This document shows positions 1 through 13,184 of a stretch of 64,000 nt of DNA, one piece after another (the first letter of the stretch is position 1; each line of letters begins with the position of its first letter). The position numbers and the translations under genes are program-made. The notes beneath the pieces were generated by a model. The model had not been told where the DNA came from. It worked only from the letters and a program-made list of their open reading frames with translations, and made no database searches. Source of the DNA: Sphagnum compactum (Eukaryota > Bryophyta > Sphagnopsida > Sphagnales); assembly GCA_965153455.1 (NCBI GenBank), contig OZ234495.1:23618875-23682874 (forward strand), in the 5' to 3' direction.

Positions 1-999
1 TTGCATTGGTTGTCACATGGGCATCAATCATGACATGTTAATTTGTTGAATCAACACTAATGTTGACTAAACATTCCCACAATAAAAATAAAAACATTAT
101 TTTTTTATTATACAAGAAATTTTAATTATTAATTATTGATACATTAATGACCAGTTATAAAACTTTATATTTTAGTAATAAATCATTTCATGACCTAATT
201 TAGGTCACCGGACAATAATTGGGGTGCAAGGTTGTCATTGCATCCGAGCGTCCATCACATCTCTAGTACAATGCAATGGACACATTTGGATGCAAACACA
301 ACCATGTGTCATGTCAGTATAGAATCAACCTAGGTCAAAATGAGGTCGAACTACCTAAAAAACAATTAAAGGCAACTAAAATTCACGTCATTCGATTGCC
401 CTATCTCCCCTATGGCAATCAAAACAACTTTTGATTGCCATAATCTTGTGGCAACCAAAACATTTCACACGAGCAACCAAAATGCTTTTGAATAGTGACT
501 AATATGATTTTGCACATGAATGAAAACATTTCAATTATTAAATCAATGGTGGACAATCAAACCATGGTCCATCAAATGGCTAAAAAATTTCGAAATGTGA
601 CTGAAAATCACCAAATTTTCAATCGCCTAGTTTAGTGACTAAAAATTGTTAACTAAATTTTTTGAAAATCGGTTGAAAAATTTGGCAACAACCAAAAATT
701 TTATGCCATGACAAAAAAAAATCAGTCACAAGACCAATGGCCACTATTGATTAGACCACTAAATGTTTTTGACCAACTTTTAATTTTTTTTCGAGCAAAT
801 TGAAAACAACTCAGTTGTCCAATTTAATGACAAACACTTTTCAATCACCCAATTCAATGATAAAAAAATTGGGCAACCAAAACATTTTGGTCAATTTCCA
901 TTGTGAAAACTAGTTGATTGAAAAAATTTGATTGTCAAAAGAAATGGTTGACATCAAAATGTGTCCATAATTTGGTGCGTCATGTTAATTTTGACAACC

Positions 1000-1880
1000 T
1001 TGTCAAGGTGTGGACTAGTTGTGATCAAAAATCTTGGCCATTGAAATAACGACCAAAATTAGGTCGCCATTTTTCAACAAGGCAAAAAAAAATTAGTTTT
1101 TTTTCAATTTTTTTCTTTTTGTTTCTTGGACTAGATTTTGTTCACTGGACTACAACCAGGGTGTGGGTTAGTTGCAACCAAAAATCTTAGCCATTAAAAT
1201 GATAATAAAAAATCAAGTTGCCATTTTTCACCAATCCAAATTTTTATTTTTATTTTTTTCCATTCTTGAAACCAGATTTCAGTTGCTGAATATGGACAGA
1301 AATGTGGGTCAATTGTAACCAAAAACAAGTTGCCATATTTCAAAGGTCCAAATCTCTTTCTTTTTTTTCTCCCCTACTTTCATAACTAGATTTTGGTCAT
1401 TGAGATTATCAAGGTGTGGACCAATTATAACTGAAAATCTTAGCTATTAAGATGGTGACCAAAAGTAGGTCACCATTTTTCAACAATCTAGATTTTTTTT
1501 CAGTTTTTGTTTCTCTTTGGACTGGATTTAAATCAACAAACCACAACCAATTGTTTTTTAGTTTTCTTTTCCTGCTTTTAGGGCTAGATTTAGGTTACCG
1601 AATTACGACCCGGGTGTGGATTAGTTGTGAGTGAAAATTTTGGCCATTGAAATGGCGGTTGAAAGCAAGTCACTATTTTTCAACAGTCAAGATTTTTTCT
1701 TTTGCTCAATTGGGAGTTGATTTAAATCATGAAACTATGATTGAAAATCTTGGATGTTGAGATGGTGATCGAAATTCAATCACCACTTCTCAATGATCAA
1801 GATTTTTTCAAAATAATAATAATAATTTTTAACTATCAGGACTAGATTCAGGTCAGTGAATCTAACAATTTGGATTTTTG
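1000..1880. repeat. Degenerate tandem array, unit about 120-140 bp
   Basis: Blocks recur along this stretch with the same order of words: a form of 'gtgtggactagttgtgatc', then 'aaaaatcttggccattgaaa', then 'aggtcgccatttttcaaca', then a T-rich run and 'gactagattttggtcac'. I count about six to seven diverged copies, starting near 1004, 1145, 1290, 1410, 1612 and 1730. No coding potential is visible. The flanking 1-1000 bp shares some short words (such as 'aaccaaaa') without a clear period. Confidence 0.65.
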
Positions 1881-2863
1881 TTTTTTCTGCAACCGTAATT
1901 TTTGGTCACCATTGGGGTAATTTTTTACCCTTACATGAAAAGTTACTATTTTGACCTAGGTTGACCTTAAACCAACATGAAGTTGGGTTACATCAGTGTC
2001 AAAACCAACATGACATGACATGACAAACATGACGCTGATAACCTTGATGGCACCTCTAGAACAAAATTCCAATCACTAATTATGCAAGCTGCAACTTCAA
2101 CTATAGCACCAAATGTAAATCAATGATCACTTGGAGATATTTAACATGCATAATTGACATACTTTAAGTTAGAATATCTATTATAAATTTTATTGATTAA
2201 AAATTTTGCATTCAATAAACAAAATAATCATAAAAATGAAGAAGAATTACGGCAATATCTCTTACTATGGCCTTCAAATAAATTACAATTTATCTCTTCC
2301 TGTAAATAATATTTGATTATCTTGAGCTCAAGAATAACAAGAGTTTGATTTTAAAATCACGCTAGTTGTTCCATGTTCCTCATTACACTTGGGTTTTCTT
2401 GTGTGGTTTGTAAAACAAATAACCAAACTAGCAAAATTGGTTTAGATTGAATTACCTTCACACTTGGAAGGTTTTTGCATGGATCATGTTTCAAAAGGGT
2501 CACAAGTGATTACATACATGACTCTACAAAATATAATCCAATTAACTCTCATAAAGCTAAACCCTTCAAGCTTTTGTTATATCTGAATATGTTCAATGAA
2601 CAATTTGTTTTTTTTTTCTAGTTGGTTCTTCATGTGGATGCTTGTAGTTAGAGCAAATAGGAAGAAGTTGCATGTGATCCTTTTTCCACATTATAATGTA
2701 TGTTGTACATGTTTAGCATTGTACCTGAATAACACCATTGCAAATAATGAAGGCAAAAATAACATCATGTTAACTAGCTCTCTCCAAATCATGTTTTCAT
2801 TGATGTTGCATAATTACCTTTAACCTCCTACTAGTTTGTAGTACAATAGAATTTGGTTTTCCT

Positions 2864-3141
2864 CACACAATAGGTTATGGTTCATGACACATGTGTGAGA
2901 TAATTTTTCTGGTGTTATTCATTAAAATGTACATATGTGGTGTTTCTTATGGCACATGTTATATTAAAATTCTAATTTGATATTATGTTGTGACACATAT
3001 TATACAAATTCCAAACTAATATTACATGTAAATTGTAATTTTAATGTAATATAGGTCAAAATAATCATCACATATTACAAATTCTAATGGAAAAAACCAT
3101 AAAGTTTATTTCACACGTCATGAAGCCTGGCCTATTGTGTG
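2864..3141. mobile_element. MITE-like element with about 40-bp inverted ends
   Basis: The left end starts 'cacacaataggttatggttc' and the right end, read on the minus strand, starts 'cacacaataggccaggcttc'. Both continue with matching 'atgaca/gtgtga' sequence for roughly 40 bp with a few mismatches. The 278-bp inside is AT-rich and has no reading frame. Size and structure fit a non-autonomous DNA transposon. No clear target-site duplication was seen, so the superfamily is not assigned. Confidence 0.6.
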
Positions 3142-3719
3142 AAAAAAATCACATTCTTTTGTTATGGTGGTAACACTCTCTTAATCATTTTTTCCATAGG
3201 TATTGCACAATTGCATTCAACTTGAAATACATCAATAATACTCTCACAACCTAATCATTCATGTTGCACAATTACATTTAGACCTTTTATATTTGTATCA
3301 CTAACAAATTTATTTTAAAAACTTAATGAATGAACAAAATTGGAAGAACAAATTTAACAATTCTTCACAAGTAGCCACAACAAGCATAACTAAACTTCTT
3401 GTGACTGTTTTATCTATTTCAATAATTTACAAGGACGCATGGTTTGTTGATTTTGGAGCTTCACAATATCTGACCTTTCAAAAGGAAGTATTCCCAACCT
3501 TTGAAGAGTTTATTTTGCATCACAAAGCATATCACGAAAACAATAGTACATTTGATGTATGTAGGAAAGACATTATTGTTTTCAACTTGCCAAATGGGAT
3601 TTCCAAATGTATTGGAGATGTGTTGTATGTTCCAAAGTTGGCAAAAAATATGTTATCAGTTAGTCAATTAATAGAGCAAGGTTTCAAGGTGGAATTTGAA
3701 GCCACCAAATGTTATTGAA

Positions 3720-5330
3720 ATCTTTTGATTCAAATAAAACATTTGGTAAAATTGTTTAAAAGGTAGCAAGCTACCGCATGAATTTAGAGCTTGAGCCTAG
3801 AGTTGGAACTTGGGATGGTAAAATGTCTTTCCCCTATACACATACAAGTAAAACCCAAGAATTTAACCTCAAAATGAATGTGCAGCAACAAACTTAGAAA
3901 CAAACATGGGGATGAATGTAAGCATTCATCCTCATTATGGATGACTAATTTTTTTCATTCATGTAATGTATGGATGAAAAAAAAATTGCATAAATACATG
4001 TTTTTAATAAACAGAACTTCCATCAAAATTATGGATGAATGTTTTATTTTATCATTAAATTTTTATGGATAACTTTTTTTCCATAATTTTAATTAATTAA
4101 AACTTCATGAAACACAATCTAATTCTATATGATATAACATTTGTGAATAATATAATGTACATTCCATTATAGATGTATTTCATGGCTATGGTTTTAAATG
4201 TCATTATTTTCAAAATGGTAAATAATTATATTACTATTATTATGCTAACATCCACCCCATGGTCATTATTGTTGTTTTTTTAATTATTCTATTATTATTA
4301 TTTTCAAGCAAACTGACCCAGTGTCATTGACAATAATGGGTTTTTTCCTCCCCTTCATCTAAAAATGCGTCAACTTTTTTCAAACTTATTTATAAGTGTT
4401 GTTGGCAACAATGGGAGTATTTTTTTTCATTCATCATCGAGAATGCCATGACTTTCTTCAAATTTAACCAAGTTTTGAACTTTTTAAATATCTTTAAATT
4501 ACATAATGTCATTGGTGAAAATGGGTTTTTGAAATGAACTAAAAGTCATTTTATGCACCTTAATTAACTTTTTTCAAACAACCTACTATCAAGATAACAA
4601 TGGGGGTTTTTTAATAATTATTTATTTTGAAGGCACCCAAGTCTTCCATGAAGTAAATATATAATGTTGTTGACAACAATTGGATGGGGGGGGGGGGGGG
4701 GATGGCACTCATTCCATGACAATATTTTTTGAATTGCTTAACATTATTCATGATCTCTTAAACAAATGTTTTTTAATTATTTTGGTCTCATCATCATATT
4801 TTTTCTTATTATCACAATTTCATTATCCATCATTATTAAATGACATTCAAATTTGAGATCTTAATATTTGGATAACAAATGAGGATAAATATAAATTTGA
4901 ATTTATTTATTTTCTAATCAAGGATGAATTCCATTCAATGATTTATTTATTTAATCCAAATCATTAATAAAATTCATCCATGCAAAAATGACATTCATCC
5001 ATATGAAATCATTCATCTATGAACATATTCATCCATGTAGGTGGATTAAATCACATTAAGCTTTAAGTTTCAATTAAGCTTGAAGCTCAAAGCTCCAAGC
5101 TTAAGCTTTACGCTCATGCACAAGCCTTTTTTGTTCAAAAGGAAGGTTATATAAATTAGTTGGAGTTGTTCAATCCTTGGTTGTAAAATGTAGCACGAAA
5201 ATAAAGAGGAATGACTTGTGGCATTGAAGATATTTGGACATGTCTCTATGTGGCTTTAATAACCGTGGATAAAAATAACCTTGTTGAGGGCATGGATCTC
5301 AATGGAAATCATGACTTGAGTTTCTATGAT
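3720..5330. other. AT-rich gene-free insert within the Copia remnant
   Basis: No coding signal is seen. It contains T-rich runs, several diverged copies of a 'ttgacaataatgggttttt'-like word (about 4326, 4407, 4509, 4580, 4671), a run of 16 G (4686-4701) and AGCTT-rich sequence near 5060-5110. Normal Copia elements have no such spacer between the gag-pre/protease and integrase fragments, so it is probably later inserted or expanded sequence. Confidence 0.5.
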
Positions 5331-7365
5331 GGATGTGTGTATATAATAAACACCATTGTATCCCATTTCTTTTGAATGGGCGTTCTAGTGCAAAGGAAAT
5401 TCTTGAGCTTGTGCACACATACCTATGTGGTCCTATGGCAATAACATCTCATGGAGGAGATTTTTTTTTTACTTTTATTGATGATTTCTCTAAGAAAACG
5501 TTTTTTTATACCATGAAAACTAAATTTGGTGTGTTTGACAAGCTTAAGGTTTTCAAAGCTTTAGTAGAAAATTAGACTAGAAAGAAGATCAAAACAATTA
5601 AATGTGATGGAGGTGACAAATATAACTTTAATGATTTCGATACATTTTACAAGGAGAATGGCATTGTGAAGTAGATAACCACTCCATACATGTTAGAACA
5701 GAATGGTGTAGTTGAGAAAAAAATTGAACACTTGTTGAAAGTGTGCAATGAATGTTGCAACATATGAAACTAGATCATAGATTTTGGGCAAAATAGTGAC
5801 CTAAGTGCAAGATACAACCAAAATCAAATCCCTGCCAACGCAATTTCTAGCATGACAGCAAAAAAGGTTTGGTGTGGATACAAACTTCCATAAATCATTT
5901 ACATGTTTTTAATTATGTTGCATTTGCTCATGTGCAAAATGAAACAAGGACAAAGTTGGATTCCAAAGGTGTCAAATGCATATTCATTGGCTATTATGAA
6001 AAGACTCAACGGTACATATTGTATAACCTTATAAGTTAATATGTTATCATCAATCGTGATGGTATCTTTGATGAATCCAAAAACTTTAATGGGGAAACAA
6101 TGGTTTTGAGGTTAGATTTTGGATCAGAATAGATGATTCTAAATCAAAAATTAAAGATGGAAGATGGAAAAATTCTTCAACAAGTGCAAAAAAATTCAAC
6201 AATGGTTGAAAAATATGTAAATGCTTCATATTTTTTTGTTGATATTGATGAGCCCCATTCTTTTGTGGAGGCTTTGAATGGTGAAGATTCATAACATTGG
6301 AAAAAAACCATGGATTCTAAGTTTTAGTCTTCATAAAACAATAAAACTTGGATACTTACTCCTCTTCCACCTAATTGTAAACCAGTGAATTATAAATGGA
6401 TCTTTGAGAACAAATATAATGCCAATGGCTTTGTGCCAAAACATAATGCTTATTTGGTGACTAAGAAATTTACACAAGTTGAAGGTATTGATTTCAATGA
6501 AACCTTTTCCCCTATTGCACGAATGGAATCGATTCGAATTATGCTTGCAACTGTAGCCACTGAAGATCTCAAGGTGCATCAAATGGATGTTAAAATTGTC
6601 TTTTTAAATGAAGATCTTTGAAAGGAGATATATATGCAACTGCTAGAAGGTTTTGTGGTTAAGGGTAAGGAGAATATGGTATATAAGCTTCAAAAATCCT
6701 TGCATGGTTCGAAGTAATCTCCTTGTGAATGGAAACACAAGATTAATGCATATTTCTTATTTCAAGAATTTGAAAAAAGTAATGTTGACCATAATTATTT
6801 TCTTAAAAGTTCGAAAAAATTCTAATGTGATCATAACTTTGATGTTGATGATCTAACTTTGGCCTTTAATGATTTGACTTTGTTGAAAAAGACAAAAGAT
6901 AATGTTTCAAAGAAATTTGAAATGGTGGATCTAGGTGAAATCTAGTATTGTTTAGAGATACAAATAAATTGTGTGCGACAAGACTAAATGATTTATTTAA
7001 ATCTAAAAAAATACATTGGAGGTATATTGAAGCAATTTGGAATGTTTAAAAATAAGTCAATACGAACTCCATTTATGACCAATTGCAAGCTTTCAAAGGA
7101 TATGGGTTTTCAAAGTGATGCAAATTTTGAAACAATGTGAGTTATTTCGTCTCAAAATGTTATTGGAAATTTCATGTATGCAATGGTATGCATAAGATCT
7201 AATATTACACAAGTAGGAGGGGTTGTGAGCCAATTTATGGTTAATCTTGTATTGAAAACAATGTTTTTGTTATCTAAAAGGCATAGTGGATTTTTGGTCT
7301 ATGCTTTAAAAGAAGTATCAAGGATGTTATTATGGGCAAGGTACATTTTGATGAGGATGTTAACT

Positions 7366-7735
7366 ATAACCAGGGCGAAGCATGTTTCAAAAGGAATGTA
7401 AGCCAAAAGGTTCTAAAAGGAACATGAAAAGTCAGGCACATTTTAAGCCATAGCCAAGGTTCTGAAAGGAATATGAAAGGTTAAACGCATTTTGACAAGA
7501 ATGTAAACTATAGCCAGAGTTCCAAAAAGAACATGAAAGGCCATGCACATTCTAATGAGAATGTAAACCATAGCTAGGGCCAAGCATGTTTCGAAAGAAA
7601 TGTAAGCCATAGTTAAGGTCCCAATAAGGAGTATGAAGGGCCAAATGTGTTCCAAAAAGGACGTTTGTCATAGCTAAGGAATTGATGGAAACAATATGGA
7701 TCACATGCATTCCAAAAGGAATGTTTACCAAAATC
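7366..7735. repeat. Short tandem repeat interrupting the Copia RT/RNase H region
   Basis: Diverged units of about 55-70 bp carry the words 'gaatgtaagccatagc', 'caaggttctgaaaggaa' and 'catgaaaggcc'. About five copies lie between the end of reverse transcriptase and the start of RNase H, where a normal Copia element has continuous coding sequence. Confidence 0.6.
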
Positions 7736-8258
7736 AATACTTCAATATTGGAGATTATGATATTATTTATGGAAGCACACAAATGTGTGCCTATTGTGAT
7801 GCAAATTAGGCTAACAATATGGATGACTGCAAATCCACATCAAGTTATGTTTTCTTATTGGGAAATGGTGAGATTAGAACTTGGAATAGCAAGAAATAAA
7901 CTTCTATTGTTATGTCATTAACAAAAGCTGAATATATGGTAACTTCACAAGCAACACTACAAGCAATGTGGCTTTCATCACTTTTTGAGAGCATCGGTGT
8001 TACACAGATGAAACCCATTATGACAATCAAAGTTGTATATCTTTATCAAAGAACTTAGTATTTCATGCTCACAAGAAACATATAAAATTCATTATCCTTT
8101 GGTGCGAAAAAAAACTGAAAAAAACTTTGTTAAGTTGGTCTATTATAACACAAAAAATAAAATTGTAATTATTTTGACCGAGGGACTTTCTATTGACAAC
8201 CATGAATATTTTCAACACTTTGTAGGTGTGATTAAGTGTGTAATTTAATAGTTTGTTG

Positions 8259-8267
8259 AAATGGGGG
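8259..8267 (+). promoter_or_regulatory. Polypurine tract of the Copia element
   Basis: The purine-rich 'aaatggggg' lies directly before the LTR start TGTTGG, as expected for the plus-strand priming site of an LTR retrotransposon. Confidence 0.7.
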
Positions 8268-8649
8268 TGTTGGATATCAACTTCCTACCCAAGTTACTTA
8301 AGTTACTTTTATCAAATTATAGTTACTTGAAATATTTGTGTTACATGCACATATTTTTGGAACTAAAGATATGTTAATTAAACTTATTCTAGTTAAGTTT
8401 AGTGTGAAATATCTCAATGCATGAGATTGATGACCTTGTTCATGTGCCTTTTTAAGGTACCCTGTAGGGGTAAATAACATGTGCATGTGCTGGTCACCTC
8501 CTATTTAGATTGGGCAAGAGCTGGGGGGCGGTTGGATCACAAGTTTGTAGCAACATCTATATGATTCTAAGGTTGCGTGGACAGCTCATGGTAAAATCAG
8601 TGTTTTTATCACCTTTATTCTCTCATTGATCCATTGTCAACTTCCAACA
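8268..8649 (+). repeat. 3' LTR of the Copia element
   Basis: The 382-bp segment starts TGTTGG right after a polypurine tract and ends CCAACA, giving the TG...CA ends and short inverted ends typical of LTRs. The last 60 bp are pyrimidine-rich, as in many Copia LTRs. The upstream LTR copy is not in the window or is too diverged to recognise, so the assignment rests on ends, position and length. Confidence 0.75.
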
Positions 8650-9155
8650 AAAAGGAGCGTCTCCATTTAGGGAACACGTTCCCAGAGAGCGTGTTTTCGG
8701 TGGTTTGCTTGCTCTTTTTGGGGCTGGCCATTGAGTGCACTTTTGTGCTTTCTTCGCGTTATGGCGATCGCTTGAAATCTCTCTGCGTACGCAAGTTTGC
8801 TTCTCGAGCGTTGGTGCGGACGAACCTGTTATCATCTGTGCTAAGTTCTGTTGCGAGAGTGGGAGTGAGAGTGAGAATGAGTAGGTACATGTGCGTGTGA
8901 GAGGAGAAGAAACAAGAGGATACAGTGGGAGAGACAAGTGAAATTGTTTTGTTGGGCGGGTGAAGGCGAGGGAAGAGCGAGGGTGGAGCGGAGGAGAGAT
9001 TTCGTTACGACTTAGGGTTAGCGGAGCACGGATTTGAGGACGTGTGGGGGTTGGGAAGAATAGTGGAGGTGGGAAAGAAGGTTTGGGGCCGTGTTCGAAA
9101 CCCTTGGGGTGAAGGGTTGCTGTGTGCCGGCTTGTCGTGCGGGCAGTAGTGCATC
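8650..9155 (+). promoter_or_regulatory. Promoter and 5' UTR region of the E2 gene
   Basis: GC content rises sharply after the LTR end. The stretch contains GAGA-rich sequence (about 8855-8945) and 'cttagggttagcg' (about 9010), a telo-box-like word. No TATA box is obvious. The whole proximal promoter must lie in these roughly 500 bp or use LTR sequence. Confidence 0.5.
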
Positions 9156-12100
9156 ATGTCATCCCCGAGCAAGCGGCGAGAAATGGACGTCATGAAGTTG
9201 TGAGATTTCTCTCATCGTCTTTTTTTTTTTGGTCTTCGGGAATTCCTCTTTTACTCTGTCGATGTTGGTGCATTGGTTTAGGGTTTAGGAGTTCGTCAGT
9301 ACGTATGTCCTTTGGCGATTTGCTTTGGCATTTGCGAATCATAGAAGGAGATGAGGGTGATATAAAGTCTGTTTCTCTTATCCGAGCGTTTTGTACTCTT
9401 CTTTTTCTTGAACGATTTCTTGGATGTTTTTGTAAGAGTATTTTCTCCTGTTCTTAAAGTGTATACAAGGCATTTACGAAGGTGACTTGAAAATTGAAGT
9501 TTCGTTTGCATCTCAGCTAAGTGTACTCGATCCTGTACACTTTTCTGGGTTCTGTTTCGGATTGCCACAATAACTATAACTGGGAGCTGAGGCCAGACGG
9601 AGAGTTTGGAGGTTTGCACCATCTGTTCTAATTCTTTTGATTCTTTCTGTTGACAGGATGATGAGCGACTACAAAGTGGAGATGGTGAATGATGGGATGA
9701 ATGAATTCTACGTTGAGTTTCATGGTCCCCCAGAGAGTATGTTTTCAATTTCAAGTTGGTCTTTGTTTTGCAGTCTTTACTCTTTGTGAATGTCAAGCTG
9801 AATTGTGTGTCTTAGGATTATAGAGGCTGATGCCCATTGTGGTCCTCTTGATTTTGAATCTATGGTGTCCTGGAACTGGGAGGTTGGATGGTATGCATGG
9901 TGTTCTCCATCATGGGAAGGTGAATCCAGGATGTTAGTCACTTTTAATGAGAGTCTTAGTGCACGTGGTGCTGCTGCCAGACAATCTCTTTCGATCTAAA
10001 GCTTAGATTAAGAGGAGAATTTGCCATAGGCATGGGTGACAATAACCCTAGCAATTCCCAAAATGGTGTAGGTCTCGTGCTCGGTCTCTATAGGGTACAT
10101 AATATGTGGAGCAGAGGATGGCAAGGATTCAATACACATCTTGTCTTGTCTGGAAGGTTTCAGCAGCATCAGCTGGTGCTGCTGAGGTGTCTGCTTCGCT
10201 TTGCATGTATCCCTTTCTATGTGTCTCTTGAGAGAATTATGCACCAACGACTTTTAAGAGTTGTTCAACATGAGTCAGTGCTGCAGCCAGAATAGGTATT
10301 GCACATGAACACAAATAATGAAGGAATTTGAGAATTTGCAGCCAGAGAGAAAATGAACTAGCATGTATGTGACATGGTTGGGTCATAGGAGTTGAAGATT
10401 AGGGCATTCTGGGCGGAAGATGGTGGGGCTGATGAGACAGCGGGTTTATGGTGGATGGCAGGCCCATACCAAGATGGCACATGGAAAATCCGGGTTGAAT
10501 TACCAGAGGCTTATCCTTACAAGTCTCCTTCCATTGGATTTGTGAACAGGATTTTCCATCCCAATGTGGATGAGATGTAAGTTTCTTGCTGTTTATTGCA
10601 GACTGGCTATTGCATGTGTCCTATTAGGGTTTTTACTGGTTTCCCATAGGACATCCTGCTGTTACTGGATTGGGCATGTTTCTGATCCACAACCTTAAGT
10701 CCTGAGGAGTCTTCCTAATCTTTTTTTTGGTCTTGGGAGATGTTGATGATGCCAGCTGTTCTGCAAATTCTAGAGGTTCTGTTTGCTACAAGGTTTTTGG
10801 TTTGTCCTATTTCTTTCAGTTGGTGATTCCATCTTGTTGGTTCAGAGTATTTGGTGTGCACTGGGGGGTGATCTGATGTGTGTTGTCACCTTTGGAGTTG
10901 CATCAGTTTTAGTACCCCATGCATTTTTTCTGAATATGGTTGCCTGTTCATGTTAATGTTTTGTATGTTGGTGAACTTAAAGATGTGAGTCAGTTGGACA
11001 GGATTACTTGAGGTGTATGCCTGCCTCTATGGACATGTGCACAGTTGACAGCTGAGTTGCAAGTCCTAAATGCTGCATATGGTTGATGGGTTGCAGGTCA
11101 GGTTCTGTGTGCTTGGATGTCATCAATCAGACTTGGAGTCCCATGTTTGGTGAGTTCTTGACGTTCTTTTTGAAGGCTTTTCAAAAACAATTACCCTTAG
11201 GGCATTTGGAGGCATTAGGTTCAACCTGCATAGCCATTGCAGGTACAGTATAGATATTTAAACTGAAGCCACCTGACTAATGTTATTTAAGAAATTTATC
11301 AAGTCTGAGTTCATCATGAACAGGTTTGTGTTTTTTTTTTCTTATAAGACCTGTACTGAGTTTTCAAGCACTCCAAGCTATCTGAAGAGGTGGGAGTGGA
11401 AATTGAACAGTTTGTTTCTTGTGTAAGTTATAACTGACCAGTGTTGACCCTATGCAAGCAAGAGCTTCTGGAGCCAGATTCTCTTTTTGATGCACTGTTT
11501 TCGTAACTGGTTTCAACATTGACATACCATTATGTGATGTGTAAAGGAAGTTTATTAGCAATGCATCTATTATTACGCACCTCCACAAATTGACATGGAT
11601 GCTGTCATATGGACATCTAATGCAGTGGTCATCTTAGGTTAGGGAGCATCTATAAGGCCCATGCTGAAATGCTCATTGGGACCTGTGCATCCCTCTTGGC
11701 CTGGAGCAGCAGTTGCTCAAAGGGGCTTATTTGGGAGCAATGCTGCATTTGAATTTGCAATTTGGTGAAGCCCTTGTACCCTAAATACAGGGAGGCTTAT
11801 GGGGCTTGACTGCTGTGTGGTGGATTTGGGGCAGACCTAATAAATGTGTTTGAGGTTTTCCTTCCACAACTCTTACTGTATCCAAATCCAACAGATCCTT
11901 TGAATGGTGAGGCTGCTGCTCTGATGATGCGTGATCGTGGGCATTATGAGCAAAAAGTGAAAGGTACAATGACTTCATGTACGGCATGTTCTAGTTATAA
12001 AATCAAGCAGGTGCTGCCAGTGTCCATCTTGGCTTCCTCAATGATTTCATGGCCTTCACTCTGATCCTACCTTGCTTAAAGGTCCACCATCCTTGCACTT

Positions 12101-12501
12101 CATCTGATCCCAAGGCTTTTTTTTCTCAAAGATTGTTTCAGGCTCCTAGTATCTGACCTCTGTGGGCAGGCAGGGGTACCTCTGGCATTGTACCTCTGGC
12201 TGATGGCCCAGTCCTTAAAGTTACTCCCATATATTATTCCTGGAATCACATTCCTTTGTTCACAAGAACTTCCTTGGATTTTTTTTACAGATTATGGAAT
12301 TTTATGCTATCACTTTGCTAGGTTGCACCATTTTCATTGATTAAGTGGCTGATGGTTGCTTGTCTTGCAGAATATTGTGAAAGGTATGCCAAGGCTGAGG
12401 ACATAGGGAATCACCCGGAAAATGACAGTAGTGATGAGGATTTGAGTGATGCAGAACACACTTCAAGTGATGAAGAGATGGCAGGCCATGCAGACCCTTG
12501 A
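9156..12501 (+). CDS. UBE2H: Ubiquitin-conjugating enzyme E2, UBE2H/UBC4-6 class, complete
   Basis: This enzyme takes activated ubiquitin from E1 on a catalytic cysteine and passes it to substrates with an E3 ligase, in cytosol and nucleus. Six exons: 9156-9199, 9657-9736, 10462-10576, 11097-11149, 11835-11963, 12371-12501. Every border is GT-AG and all phases agree, giving 183 aa, the normal length for plant UBC4/5/6 proteins. The start [11 protein letters not shown] is the family N-terminus. The HPN motif (RIFHPNVDE) is at residues 74-76 and the active cysteine at residue 85 in [14 protein letters not shown]. The hallmark [19 protein letters not shown] and an acidic C-terminal tail ([17 protein letters not shown]), typical of UBE2H, are present. 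The Copia LTR ends 507 bp before the start codon. I see no defect in the gene. Confidence 0.95.
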
Positions 12502-13184
12502 CTTTATGGGTTGTGCAGCAGTTTCACCCCCAGGTTTTTTAATGACACAGTGGGTGAGCTTGCCCTGCAGGGTAAATGTGGATTGGTGCTTGCTGTACCA
12601 TCCAGGTTTGGAATTCAAGAAAGAACCTTGGGGATGATGAAACCTCAGGAATGAGAGACTCACCCTGAGATGTTCCTGAGACGGGGTTTTTTTTTTTTTT
12701 TGCTTGTGGTTGGTGGATGGGGCAAGGGAAGGATATAGTAATTGAATAATAGCTATTGGCTGTCTGTCTCTTTCTCCTTCTGTCTTCCCCTTTGTGGATG
12801 GACTTCACAAAATTGGCTATTAGGAAAATGCCCAACTGTATATACTATTTGGGGTTGTAAAGAAACTGTAGCACATTATCCCTTTCAATTCATACAAAAC
12901 CACATGGCCAGTGCAGGTGTACTTCTGTGATGTGAAAGCATGTATTGTTATCTCTCAAACAGCCCAGCAGAAGGCCCAAAGCAAACTCTATGTCTTCATT
13001 TTGGCAAATGTTTGGTTCCTTGGTTCCTGTGCACAAAAATAGGAGAGGCTGTAATCCTACATGCCACAATAAAAAACGTTCTGCATCCACTTGAGCTTGG
13101 GAGCAGGCTCTGTGCACAATACATTGGGATTTCATTCACTGCCTGTTTTTGATGCATTGCTAAACAAGACATTAGATTCTTAAG
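12502..13184 (+). other. Likely 3' UTR and downstream flank of the E2 gene
   Basis: No coding exon is recognised here. The reading frames are short and lack family similarity. A T-run at about 12687-12700 and general T-richness fit a transcript tail. Confidence 0.4.

Larger units (their letters stand above)
3326..8649 (+). mobile_element. Degenerate Ty1/copia-type LTR retrotransposon
   Basis: Fragments of a Copia polyprotein appear in the right order on the plus strand. First is a gag-pre/protease piece (3326-3718) with WFVDFGAS, where families usually have DSGAS, and DVLYVPKLAKNMLSVSQL. Then comes integrase (5333 to about 5760) with LELVHTYLCGPM and FTFIDDFSKK. Reverse transcriptase follows (about 6240-7230) with NETFSPIARMESIRIMLA, HQMDVKIVFLNEDL and a relic of the YVDDL box (VDDLTL, near 6845). 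Last is RNase H (about 7790-8240) with LTKAEYM in place of the usual STEAEYMA. The frame is broken many times by stops and shifts. AT-rich DNA without a gene separates the first two fragments (3720-5330), and a tandem repeat interrupts the region before RNase H. No 5' LTR or primer-binding site was found. The element is dead. Confidence 0.9.

Noticed and set aside
4686-4701. Run of 16 G as a quadruplex or regulatory element
   Set aside because: A homopolymer within dead transposon DNA; length may be a sequencing artefact and no gene is near.
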